Assembly: GCA_020850735.1 (NCBI GenBank)
Contig: JADZEE010000136.1
Span: 62,001-126,000, forward strand
Source of the DNA: Gammaproteobacteria bacterium
GTDB taxonomy: Bacteria > Pseudomonadota > Gammaproteobacteria > JADZEE01
DNA: 64,000 nt
Reading direction: 5' to 3'
The notes below the pieces were generated by a model, which saw only the letters and a program-made list of their open reading frames with translations, had not been told where the DNA came from and made no database searches. How positions within the stretch are numbered: the stretch's first letter is position 1; each line of letters opens with the position of its first letter. Shown here piece by piece: positions 34,403 to 42,672 of the stretch. The translations under genes were made by a program, and so were the position numbers.

Positions 34403-35062
34403 GAAAATTCGACCAGATTCGCCTCGGCTCGTGTACAGCGACGCAACGAGGAGCGCCGGCTGGGTATCCTCCGGGCGGCCTCGCGGGTCTTTCGGAGACG
34501 GGGCTTTATCGCCGCAGGTATGCGCGAGATCGCCGAAGAAGCCGGTATTTCACCGGGAAATCTCTACCATTATTTCAAGGGTAAGGATGCCATCCTGTAT
34601 TTCTGCCAGGACCGTACCCTGGTGCGCATGCAGGCCGCGCTCGACGCTGCGCCGGCGGCCGGCGGCACCGTCGCCGACCAGGTGGCAGCGGTGATCCGCG
34701 CGCACGTGCAGTGCATGCTCGACGAGTTCGAGGGCGCGACTGCGCATCTGGAGCTGGACGCGCTGCCCGAAGCGCTGCGTCTGCCCCTGGTCGAGCGCCG
34801 CGACCGCTACGAGCGATCCCTGCGAGCCCTCATCGCCGGCGGTGTCGCCAGCGGTGAGCTCCCGCCATGCGACGCCGCGCTCGTGACCCGGGCGATGCTG
34901 GGCGCCATCAACTGGAGCGCCCGCTGGTACCGTTCCGACGGCCCGCAGACGGTCGACGACGTCGCCGCCGGACTCGCGGATTATCTGGTGCGCGGCCTCG
35001 TCGCGCCGGCCAGGATCACGGCCACGCCCGCGCGCGTGGCGCATTCAGGAGGTCGTTCATGA
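34385..35062 (+). CDS. TetR-family regulator of the hydroxybenzoyl-CoA-reductase-like operon
   Basis: 225 residues with an N-terminal TetR helix-turn-helix (ILRAASRVFRRRGFIAAGMREIAEEAGISPGNLYHYFKGKDAIL, in adjoining parts) and a helical ligand domain. Its stop overlaps the ATG of the reductase gamma subunit by 4 bases, so regulator and enzyme are made from one transcript. ATG at 34385 lies inside the operator; an in-frame GTG at 34433 would still keep the DNA-binding domain. The ligand is probably a CoA thioester or aromatic acid related to the operon substrate; that is inference from FadR/PaaR-like practice in TetR proteins. Confidence 0.92.
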   Translation: MVQTLNENSTRFASARVQRRNEERRLGILRAASRVFRRRGFIAAGMREIAEEAGISPGNLYHYFKGKDAILYFCQDRTLVRMQAALDAAPAAGGTVADQVAAVIRAHVQCMLDEFEGATAHLELDALPEALRLPLVERRDRYERSLRALIAGGVASGELPPCDAALVTRAMLGAINWSARWYRSDGPQTVDDVAAGLADYLVRGLVAPARITATPARVAHSGGRS

Positions 35063-35580
35063 GTGAATCCACGTCCGCGGCGCCGTCGCGCAGCAATGTC
35101 CACAGGGTGCTGCGGGTCAACGGCGAAGACCTGCCGGTATCGTTCGCGCCCTACAAGACCCTGCTCGAGGTTCTGCGCGAAGACCTCGCGCTGACCGGCA
35201 CCAAGCACGGCTGCGAGCTCGGCGAATGCGGTGCCTGTGCGGTGCTGGTCGATGGTCAGCCCCTGCTCGCCTGCCTGCTGCTGGCGATCGAGTGCGAGGG
35301 CCGCGACATCGCCACCGTGGAGGGTCTTGCCGACGGTCCCGATCTGCACCCGCTGCAGACAGCCTTCGCCGATCTCGGCGGCGCGCAGTGCGGTTACTGC
35401 ACACCCGGCATCCTCATGACCGCCAAGGCGCTGCTCGACGACGATCCGGATCCGGACCGCGAGCGCATACGTGAAGCGCTGTCGGGGAATCTGTGCCGCT
35501 GCACCGGCTACCAGCAGATCTTCGAGTCGGTCGAACGGGCGGCACAGGAGCTGCGCGAGACCGGGGAGGCAGGCCGATGA
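35059..35580 (+). CDS. hcrC: 4-Hydroxybenzoyl-CoA reductase-like gamma subunit (2x[2Fe-2S])
   Basis: 173 residues. The plant-type [2Fe-2S] motif ([21 protein letters not shown]) and the second cluster domain (CGYCTPG ... CRCTGY) are those of the small subunit of the xanthine-oxidase family. It passes electrons between the FAD subunit and the molybdenum site. Good AGGAGG-like site before ATG at 35059. First structural gene after tetR; overlaps the alpha-subunit start by 4 bases. The hcr name rests on the FAD subunit two genes on. Confidence 0.92.
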   Translation: MSESTSAAPSRSNVHRVLRVNGEDLPVSFAPYKTLLEVLREDLALTGTKHGCELGECGACAVLVDGQPLLACLLLAIECEGRDIATVEGLADGPDLHPLQTAFADLGGAQCGYCTPGILMTAKALLDDDPDPDRERIREALSGNLCRCTGYQQIFESVERAAQELRETGEAGR

Positions 35581-38015
35581 GCAAGCGACGTCTGGAAGTG
35601 ATCGGCCAGCCGCGCCGGCGGGTCGACGGCCCGGCCAAGGTCACCGGTCGCACGCAGTTCGCCGACGATCTCGTGCTGCCGCGCATGTTGCACTGCAAGC
35701 TGCTGCGCTCACACCTGCCGCACGCCGAGATCGTGTCGATCGACGTCGGCCGAGCCGCTGCCCACCCCGGCGTGCACCGGGTGCTGACGGGTGCGGATTT
35801 CCCGATCACCTTCGGCATCATGCCGGTCAGCCAGGACGAGCACGCCCTGTGTCCGCAGCGCGTGCGCTACGTCGGCGATCCGGTCGCCGCGGTCATCGCC
35901 CGCGACGAGCAAACGGCCACCGAGGCGCTCGATCTCATCGCGGTCGAGTACCGGCCGCTGCCGACCATCGCCTCGCCCGAGGAGGCGCTCGCCAATCCCG
36001 ACGCGCGCATCCACGACTACAACCCGCACGGTAACGTGCATCGCCAGCTCGCGTTCGAGTTTGGTGACATCGAGGAAGCGCTCGCGGGCTCGGATCACGT
36101 CTTCGAGGACGTGTTTTTCTTCGAGGGCAACACCCACCTGCCGCTGGAGCAGCACGCGGCGCTGGCGGCGGTCGACCCGGACGGCAAGCTGACGCTCTGG
36201 TCGAGCACGCAGTGTCCGCACTACGTGCATCGCGCGCTCGCAAAGGTGCTGGAGATGCCCGCCGCGCACATTCGCGTCATCGCCTGCCCGAACGGTGGCG
36301 GTTTCGGCGGCAAGACCGACATCTGCAATCACGAGATGGTGGTCTGCAAGGCGGCGCGCCTGCTCGGCCGGCCGGTGAAGATCTGCCTGACGCGCGAGGA
36401 AGTGTTCTACCTGCATCGGGGCCGCCACCCGGTGCTGATGAAGTTCCGCACCGGCGTGACCCGGGACGGCCGGCTGACCGGCACGCACCTGCAGACCCTG
36501 GTCGACGGTGGCGCCTACGGTTCCTACGGTGCCGCGAGCACCATCTACACCGGTGTGCTGACCCCGGTGACCTACGAGTTGCCCCGCTTCAAGTTCGAGG
36601 CGGTGCGGACCTTCACCAACAAGCCGGCGTGCGGTCCCAAGCGCGGCCACGGCACCGTGCAGCCACGCTTCGGCCAGGAGATCCAGCTCGACAAGATCGC
36701 CGACAAGCTCGGCATGGATCCGGCCGAGCTGCGCCTCGGCATCGTCGCCAAACCGAATTCGCTCACCGCGAGCTGGATCCGGATCGGCACCATTGGTCTG
36801 GCCGAGTGCATCCGTGAAGTCACGCGCATGTCGGACTGGACTGGCCGCTACCGCAAGCTGCCCGAAGGACGCGGGATCGGTCTGGCCTGTTCGACCTACA
36901 TGTGCGGTGCGGGCCTGCCGATCTACTGGAACAAGATGCCGCACTCGGGCGTGCAGGTGCTGCTCGACCGCAGCGGCCAGGTCACCGTGTATTGCGGTGC
37001 CACCGAAGTCGGTCAGGGCTCGGACGACGTGCTGGTTGCCTGCGTCGCCGAGGTCCTGGGCATCAACCCGTACGACGTGCGCTGCGTTACCGGCGATACC
37101 GGCATCACGCCGATCGATCTCGGTTCGTACTCGAGCCGCGTCACCGTGATGATGGGCAACGCCGCCATCCAGGCGGCGGAGCGAGCCCGCGAGTTGATCG
37201 CCGACGCCGTCGCCGACGCCCTGGAAGTGCCGCCCGATCTGCTGGTGTTCGCCGGCGGCCAGGTGTTCGTGTCCGAAGACCCGCAACGCGCCATGAGCTT
37301 TCGCGAAGCGGTCGTGTGCGCCGAGGAAAAGCATGGCACGCTCGGTGCGACCGGCTCCTACGCGCCGCCGAGGATCCCGGCGAAGTACAAGGGGGCGGGC
37401 GCCGGTCCGTCGCCCGCGTATTCCTACACGGCATGCGTCGTCGAGGTCGACGTGGACGTGAACACGGGCTGGATCACCGTGCCCAAGGTCTGGATCGCGC
37501 ACGACATCGGCCAGACCATGAATCCGGTGCTCGCGCGCGGCCAGGTCGAGGGCAGCGTATACATGGGGCTGGGCGAGGCGCTGATGGAGGAACAGGTTTT
37601 CCGCCGGCTGCCGCCCAAGCTCTCCGGTGCCCTGGTCCACAAGATCCCGTCGCTGCTCGAATACAAGAGCCTCACCTCGCTGGATATGCCGCAGGTCGAG
37701 AGCGTACTGCTCGGGACCCCCGATCCGAACTGCCCCTTCGGTGCCAAGGAAGTCGGCCAGGGGCCGCTGCTTCCGGTCATGCCCGCCGTCGCCAACGCCG
37801 TCTATGACGCGGTCGGTGTGCGCATCGACGAGGTGCCCATCACGCCCGACAAGATCCTGCGCGCGCTCGAGCTCAAGGCGAAGGGCAAGGATCCGCGCGT
37901 CGGACCGGCAGGATTCCCCGACGTACCCTACCCGGAGCCGCTGTTCGTGCTGCCGCCGTGGGAGGGTGGCGACGGCGACGCTGCCGAACATCCGCGCCGC
38001 AAGTCCGTCGCATGA
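35577..38015 (+). CDS. hcrA: 4-Hydroxybenzoyl-CoA reductase-like alpha subunit (molybdopterin)
   Basis: 812 residues of the molybdenum-hydroxylase catalytic subunit. Recognisable are the N-terminal RRVDGPAKVTGRTQFADD, the molybdopterin segments PNGGGFGGKTD and RGHGTVQPRF, and the C-terminal PFGAKEVGQGPLLPV with the position of the conserved active-site glutamate. Known hydroxybenzoyl-CoA reductase alpha subunits are about 770 residues; the extra length is mostly a proline-rich C-terminal tail. The enzyme removes a phenolic hydroxyl from an aryl-CoA by a ferredoxin-driven reduction, the reverse of usual family chemistry. Whether the substrate is 4-hydroxybenzoyl-CoA or another hydroxyaryl-CoA is not decided by sequence alone. 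Confidence 0.9.
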   Translation: MSKRRLEVIGQPRRRVDGPAKVTGRTQFADDLVLPRMLHCKLLRSHLPHAEIVSIDVGRAAAHPGVHRVLTGADFPITFGIMPVSQDEHALCPQRVRYVGDPVAAVIARDEQTATEALDLIAVEYRPLPTIASPEEALANPDARIHDYNPHGNVHRQLAFEFGDIEEALAGSDHVFEDVFFFEGNTHLPLEQHAALAAVDPDGKLTLWSSTQCPHYVHRALAKVLEMPAAHIRVIACPNGGGFGGKTDICNHEMVVCKAARLLGRPVKICLTREEVFYLHRGRHPVLMKFRTGVTRDGRLTGTHLQTLVDGGAYGSYGAASTIYTGVLTPVTYELPRFKFEAVRTFTNKPACGPKRGHGTVQPRFGQEIQLDKIADKLGMDPAELRLGIVAKPNSLTASWIRIGTIGLAECIREVTRMSDWTGRYRKLPEGRGIGLACSTYMCGAGLPIYWNKMPHSGVQVLLDRSGQVTVYCGATEVGQGSDDVLVACVAEVLGINPYDVRCVTGDTGITPIDLGSYSSRVTVMMGNAAIQAAERARELIADAVADALEVPPDLLVFAGGQVFVSEDPQRAMSFREAVVCAEEKHGTLGATGSYAPPRIPAKYKGAGAGPSPAYSYTACVVEVDVDVNTGWITVPKVWIAHDIGQTMNPVLARGQVEGSVYMGLGEALMEEQVFRRLPPKLSGALVHKIPSLLEYKSLTSLDMPQVESVLLGTPDPNCPFGAKEVGQGPLLPVMPAVANAVYDAVGVRIDEVPITPDKILRALELKAKGKDPRVGPAGFPDVPYPEPLFVLPPWEGGDGDAAEHPRRKSVA

Positions 38016-38070
38016 ACCTGCCGGCAATCGCAATGAACGATGCGGGCCACGGCCCGAAGGCGACGCAACC

Positions 38071-39090
38071 ATGATGAGACTGCCCTGGTTCCACCATTAC
38101 ACTCCGCGCACCGTGGCGGAGACCGCGAACATCCTCGCCGGCGAAGGCCCGAGCGCCATGCTGATCGCCGGTGGCACCGATCTGCTGCCGAACATGAAAC
38201 GCCGCCAGCAAATGCCGCAGACGCTGGTCAGCCTGCGCGCAGTGGACGAGCTCAAGCGCCTGAGCAACGGCAGCGGGCTCACGCTCGGCGCCGGTCTCAC
38301 CCTGACCGAAGTCGTGCGCGCCGACGCGGTGCGCAATCATTACCGCGGCCTGTGGCAGGCGGCCCACCAGGTGGCCAGCCCGCACCTGCGCAATATGGGT
38401 ACACTCGGCGGCAATATCTGTCTGGACACGCGCTGCCACTATTACGATCAGAATTACGAGTGGCGCCGGGCCATCGACTTCTGCATGAAGAAAGACGGCG
38501 TCACCTGCTGGGTCGCCACGGCCAGCCGGCGCTGCCTGGCGGTGTCCTCGACCGATACCGCGCCGGCACTGATCGCGCTCGATGCGAAAGTGCGGCTCGT
38601 TTCCAGCCGCGGCGAACGCGAGCTCGCTCTCGCCGAGCTCTACAACAACGATGGCATCGATTATCTCACCCGCTGCGCCGACGAGGTGCTCACCGCGGTG
38701 ACGCTGCCCGACAGACGCGGCTGGCGCAGCTGTTACTGGAAGCTGCGCCGGCGCGGTTCTTTCGATTTCCCGGTGCTCGGTGTCGCCGCGGCCGCGAAGC
38801 TGGCCGCCGACGGCACCGTCGAGGACGCACGTCTGGTGCTCGGCGCGGTCGCCTCGCAGCCGCTGCTGAGCGACGCCGCCGGCCGCCTGGCCGGTCGCAG
38901 GCTCGACGACGAAGCGATCGCCGCGGCGGGCGCCAGAGCCGCGGCGATCGCCAAGCCCATGGATAACGCCGACTTCACCCTGTCCTGGCGCAAGAAGGTC
39001 GTCGCCGAGCTCGTTGGCTATGCGCTGCGGGAGATCCGTGGCGATGACATGCGCGCCCAGCGCATGAAAATCGCGCACCAGGCGCTGTGA
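38071..39090 (+). CDS. hcrB: 4-Hydroxybenzoyl-CoA reductase-like beta subunit (FAD plus [4Fe-4S])
   Basis: 339 residues of the FAD-binding subunit (AGGTDLLPNMKRR; GTLGGNICLDTRC). Inserted after that motif is a segment of about 40 residues with cysteines at 122, 138, 146 and 155. This insertion, which carries an extra [4Fe-4S] cluster, distinguishes 4-hydroxybenzoyl-CoA reductases from ordinary molybdenum hydroxylases; as I remember the Thauera aromatica structure, its ligands have the same numbering. The extra cluster allows electrons to enter from ferredoxin and flow inward. The gene follows hcrA by 55 bases. Confidence 0.92.
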   Translation: MMRLPWFHHYTPRTVAETANILAGEGPSAMLIAGGTDLLPNMKRRQQMPQTLVSLRAVDELKRLSNGSGLTLGAGLTLTEVVRADAVRNHYRGLWQAAHQVASPHLRNMGTLGGNICLDTRCHYYDQNYEWRRAIDFCMKKDGVTCWVATASRRCLAVSSTDTAPALIALDAKVRLVSSRGERELALAELYNNDGIDYLTRCADEVLTAVTLPDRRGWRSCYWKLRRRGSFDFPVLGVAAAAKLAADGTVEDARLVLGAVASQPLLSDAAGRLAGRRLDDEAIAAAGARAAAIAKPMDNADFTLSWRKKVVAELVGYALREIRGDDMRAQRMKIAHQAL

Positions 39091-39323
39091 TCCGGGCGGC
39101 GAGCGCGCGGTCGGCGGGCGATACGCGCCGGTAGGTCGCCGCGCTGCCGGCATTCCTGAACCGCGGTGCGGGTGAACCCGTCCCGGTGTCGCGGTGCCGC
39201 ATCCCCGGCGTACACGGCCGGGACCTCGACGCCGGTCCGGACAACCGCGAACTGCCGGGCCTTGACGGCCCGGCCGGCGCCCCGCTACCGTCATTGGCCC
39301 TCGCCGCCGGAGGCGTTGCCCCG

Positions 39324-40088
39324 ATGACCTACTGTCTTGCTGCCCGACCCGACGCCGGACTCGTGTTCTGCTCGGATTCACGGACCAATGCCGGGGTGGA
39401 CCACGTCAGCACCTACAGCAAGATGTACCGTTTCGGGATCGACGGCGAACGCCAGTTCGTCATCCTCACCGCCGGCAATCTCGCCACGACGCAGGGCGTC
39501 ATCCAGCAGGTCAAGCGCGACATGGACGAACGCGCCGAGCGCAGTCTGCGCACGCTGCCCAGCCTGATCGCGGCAGCCGACTATCTCGGCGAGCTGAGCC
39601 TGGCACAGCAGAGCAAGCACGGCAGCAACGCGGCCGCCGGCGGTTTCGGTGCGAACTTCATCATCGGCGGGCAGGTACATGGCGGCAAGCCGGAGATCCA
39701 TCTCGTGTACCCCGAGGGTAACCACATCACCTCGTCCAAGGACACACCGTATCTGCAGATCGGCGAGAGCAAGTACGGCAAGCCCATCCTCGACCGGATC
39801 CTCGCCCGCGACACCTCGCTCGAGACCGCGGCCCTGTGCACGCTCGTGTCCATGGACTCGACCATGCGCAGCAACCTGACCGTGGGACCGCCGATCGAGG
39901 TGCTGATCTACCAGCGCGACAGTTTCGTGCTCAAGGATTACCACCGCTTCGAGGACGGCAGCGAATACCTGCGGGAGCTGAACAAGGCCTGGGACGAGCA
40001 GGTCAAGCTCGCGTTTCACCGCCTGCCGCCGCTAGCCTGGGCCTTTTCCTGGGACCGACCGCGCGACGCACAAAGTGAGGTTTCCTGA
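39324..40088 (+). CDS. Anbu-type proteasome-homologous peptidase subunit
   Basis: 254 residues. After removal of the initiator Met the chain starts TYCLAARPDAGLVFCSDSRT: Thr1 as the N-terminal nucleophile, with Asp17 and Lys32 in proteasome-like positions. Anbu (ancestral beta subunit) proteins form open helical assemblies rather than closed barrels and usually sit with alpha-E, ATP-grasp and transglutaminase genes, exactly the neighbours here. No propeptide precedes Thr1 with the ATG at 39324. The physiological substrate of the system is not established. Confidence 0.92.
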   Translation: MTYCLAARPDAGLVFCSDSRTNAGVDHVSTYSKMYRFGIDGERQFVILTAGNLATTQGVIQQVKRDMDERAERSLRTLPSLIAAADYLGELSLAQQSKHGSNAAAGGFGANFIIGGQVHGGKPEIHLVYPEGNHITSSKDTPYLQIGESKYGKPILDRILARDTSLETAALCTLVSMDSTMRSNLTVGPPIEVLIYQRDSFVLKDYHRFEDGSEYLRELNKAWDEQVKLAFHRLPPLAWAFSWDRPRDAQSEVS

Positions 40089-40142
40089 GCACCGGACCGA
40101 TCGGCACGGCCGGACGGGCGTCTCGTGTCGCGCCGCTGCCGT

Positions 40143-41096
40143 TCAGCGCGTGACCGGCAGGAACCAGGTGGCGGCGATCTGATCGTGGATGGCGGCGTAA
40201 CCCAGCTCGAGGTCGTCGATGAACTCGTGCAGGCCGGATTCGAGCAGCGCCGGTATCGCGGCGCTGTGCACCCGCCGCTCGATGGCGACGGTCTGGCGCA
40301 GCGCCTCCTCGTGGCGCGGCAGCTCGCCGAGGTACGATTCGATCTCCTTCAGACAATACGCAACCGCGCGCGGGAACCTGCGGTTTTGCAGCAGGTAGAT
40401 GAGCACGTCCTCGGCATTGACCCGGTCCTGCACGTGCTGGCGGTACATCTGATATGCGCTCAATGAGCGCAGCACGCTCATCCACAGCACGTTGGTATAG
40501 GGCGCCTGCTCCTCGGGCCTGAGCTCCGTGCCGGCGTGCCCGGACAGCAATCTGGCCGAGCCCACGTCGAGGATGCGTGTGCTCATGTCCGCGCGCTCGA
40601 GATTCTGGCCCAGACTGACAAAGGTGTAGGCGCTCTCGTGGCTCATGCAGCCCTCGAGAAAGCCCGTGAATGCCTGACAGCCCGTGATGATCTGCTGCAG
40701 TATCCGGGGCCGCTCGCTGCGGCCGACACCCGCCGCCGTCTTGTCCCTGAGCAGCAGGTAGATGTCGTTGATGCGCTCCCAGGCCTCGAAGGGAAGGATC
40801 TCGCGCGCCGTGCGCGCATTTTCCCGCGCCATGTTGATGGCGCTCAGCACCGAGCCCGGATTCGACAGATCGCCGAGCAGATAGCGAACGACGTTGCGCT
40901 CGTCGCAGTTCTGGAAGCGCGCATCGAACTGCTCCGCACTGCCCGTGATCTCCACCAGCGTGCGCCAGCCCAGACGCACGTTGCGCGGCAGATCGAGCAG
41001 CAGATTGGTGCTGACATTGAGGATCCGCGCGGTGTTCTCGGCACGTTCGACGTAGCGGCCGAGCCAGTAAATGCGTTCTGCGACGCGCGAGAGCAT
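40143..41096 (-). CDS. Alpha-E domain protein of the Anbu system
   Basis: 317 residues, helical. The N-terminus MLSRVAERIYWLGRYVERAENTAR is the hallmark of alpha-E proteins, and ILPFEAWERINDIYLLL and the glutamate-rich second half fit. The family is a partner of the ATP-grasp protein encoded 5 bases upstream and is thought to act in peptide ligation or modification. It is convergent with the Anbu gene. Confidence 0.93.
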   Translation of the reverse strand: MLSRVAERIYWLGRYVERAENTARILNVSTNLLLDLPRNVRLGWRTLVEITGSAEQFDARFQNCDERNVVRYLLGDLSNPGSVLSAINMARENARTAREILPFEAWERINDIYLLLRDKTAAGVGRSERPRILQQIITGCQAFTGFLEGCMSHESAYTFVSLGQNLERADMSTRILDVGSARLLSGHAGTELRPEEQAPYTNVLWMSVLRSLSAYQMYRQHVQDRVNAEDVLIYLLQNRRFPRAVAYCLKEIESYLGELPRHEEALRQTVAIERRVHSAAIPALLESGLHEFIDDLELGYAAIHDQIAATWFLPVTR

Positions 41097-41101
41097 CGGC
41101 G

Positions 41102-42550
41102 CTATTTCCTTTCACCGACGATCCACGTGTCCTTGCTGCCGCCGCCCTGCGAGGAATTGACCACGTAGGAGCCCTTGACCAGCGCCACGCGGGTCAGTCC
41201 GCCCGCGGTCACGTACTGCTGCTGGCCGTGCAGCACGAAGGGACGCAGGTCGAGGTGACGGGGCTCGACGCCGCCGTCGCACAGCGTCGGCGCGGTGGAC
41301 AGCGAGATCAGCGGCTGCGCCATGTAATTGCGCGGATCGGCCCGGATGCGCCGCGCGAACTCCTCGCGCTCGCGCCGGCTGGACATCGGTCCGACCAGCA
41401 TGCCATAGCCGCCGGACTCGTTCGCCGGCTTGACGACCATCTTGTCGAGGTTCGCGAGCACGTGTTTACGCTGACTGTCGTCCATGCACAGGTAGCTCTC
41501 GACGTTGGGCAGGATCGGTTCCTCGTCCAGGTAGTAACGGATCATCTTCGGCACGTAGGTGTACACCACCTTGTCGTCGGCAACTCCCGCACCCGGCGCG
41601 TTCGCGAGCCCGACCCTGCCTTTTCGCCAGGCGCGCATCAGCCCCGGCACGCCGAGCATGGAATCCGGGTTGAAAACCTGCGGGTCGATGAACAGATCGT
41701 CGATGCGCCGGTAGATCACGTCCACGCGCGCCAGACCGTCGATGGTACGCATGTACACGCAGTCGTCGTCGTCGACGACGAGGTCGCTTCCCTCCACGAG
41801 CTCGGCGCCCATTTCCCTGGCGAGAAACGAATGCTCGAAATAGGCGGAATTGTAGATCCCCGGCGTGAGGACCACGACTTCCGGGTAGTCGACCGGCCGT
41901 GGCGAGATGGACGCCAGCGTGTCGAACAGCTGTGTCGTGTAGTCACCGATGTGGAGAATGTCCTGGTCGTCGAACAGCTCCGGCAGCACGAGCTTGGTGA
42001 CCTTGCGGTTCTCGAGCATGTACGAGACGCCGGAAGGCACGCGCAGGTTGTCCTCGAGCACGTAGAAGCGGCCGTCGGCATCGCGGACGAGATCCGTGCC
42101 GCAGATGTGGGCCCAGACTCCGTACACCGGCCGCATACCGAGGCACTGGCTGCGGAAGTTGCGCGAATCGAGGATGAGATCCCCGGGTACGACGCCGTCC
42201 TTGAGGATTTTCTGATCGTTATAGACGTCGTTGATGAAGTGATTCAGCGCCAGCAAACGCTGTTTCAGGCCCGCCTCCGTGCGTCGCCACTCCTTTTCGG
42301 GGATGATGCGGGGGATGATGTCGTAGGGCCACTCGCGGTCTATGTTGCCCGCCTGAGAGTAAATGGTGAAGGTGATACCCATGCTCTTGATGGCGACCGA
42401 GGCCGACGCCCGGCGTTCGGCGATCTCTTGCTCGCTGAGCGACTTCAGGTACCGTACGAGGGCGCGCGCGGCCTTGCGCGGATGACCCGGCGAGCTCATG
42501 AGCTCGTCGTAGACCGCTCCGCAGTCGTAGTGTTGCCAGTCGAGTGCCAT
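41102..42550 (-). CDS. Circularly permuted type 2 ATP-grasp protein of the Anbu system
   Basis: 482 residues. Motifs include DGVVPGDLILDSRNFRSQC, FYVLEDNLRVPSGVSYMLENR, the metal-binding IDDLFIDPQVFNPDSMLGVPGL, and the C-terminal KMVVKPANESGGYGMLVGP. ATP-grasp enzymes join a carboxylate to an amine through an acyl phosphate. ATG at 42550 is chosen; the frame upstream is not family sequence. It is adjacent to alpha-E on the same strand and divergent from the transglutaminase-like gene with 122 bases between starts. Confidence 0.93.
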   Translation of the reverse strand: MALDWQHYDCGAVYDELMSSPGHPRKAARALVRYLKSLSEQEIAERRASASVAIKSMGITFTIYSQAGNIDREWPYDIIPRIIPEKEWRRTEAGLKQRLLALNHFINDVYNDQKILKDGVVPGDLILDSRNFRSQCLGMRPVYGVWAHICGTDLVRDADGRFYVLEDNLRVPSGVSYMLENRKVTKLVLPELFDDQDILHIGDYTTQLFDTLASISPRPVDYPEVVVLTPGIYNSAYFEHSFLAREMGAELVEGSDLVVDDDDCVYMRTIDGLARVDVIYRRIDDLFIDPQVFNPDSMLGVPGLMRAWRKGRVGLANAPGAGVADDKVVYTYVPKMIRYYLDEEPILPNVESYLCMDDSQRKHVLANLDKMVVKPANESGGYGMLVGPMSSRREREEFARRIRADPRNYMAQPLISLSTAPTLCDGGVEPRHLDLRPFVLHGQQQYVTAGGLTRVALVKGSYVVNSSQGGGSKDTWIVGERK

Positions 42551-42672
42551 GTGCTGGTACGTCAGTCGCAGGTCATGGGTTCGCGAGTGCGTGCATCCGG
42601 TGCACGCAGGCTGCAGGTTTATCCGGTCGTCGTCACCGCGGCGCCCGGAGCGGGTACAGGAGTCAGACAACG

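Noticed and set aside
35709..38072. 787-codon open frame on the minus strand across the hcrA gene
   Set aside because: It mirrors the strong codon bias of the molybdenum subunit on the other strand; the translation is His/Val/Asp/Arg-rich with no domain motifs, whereas the plus strand carries clear family motifs.
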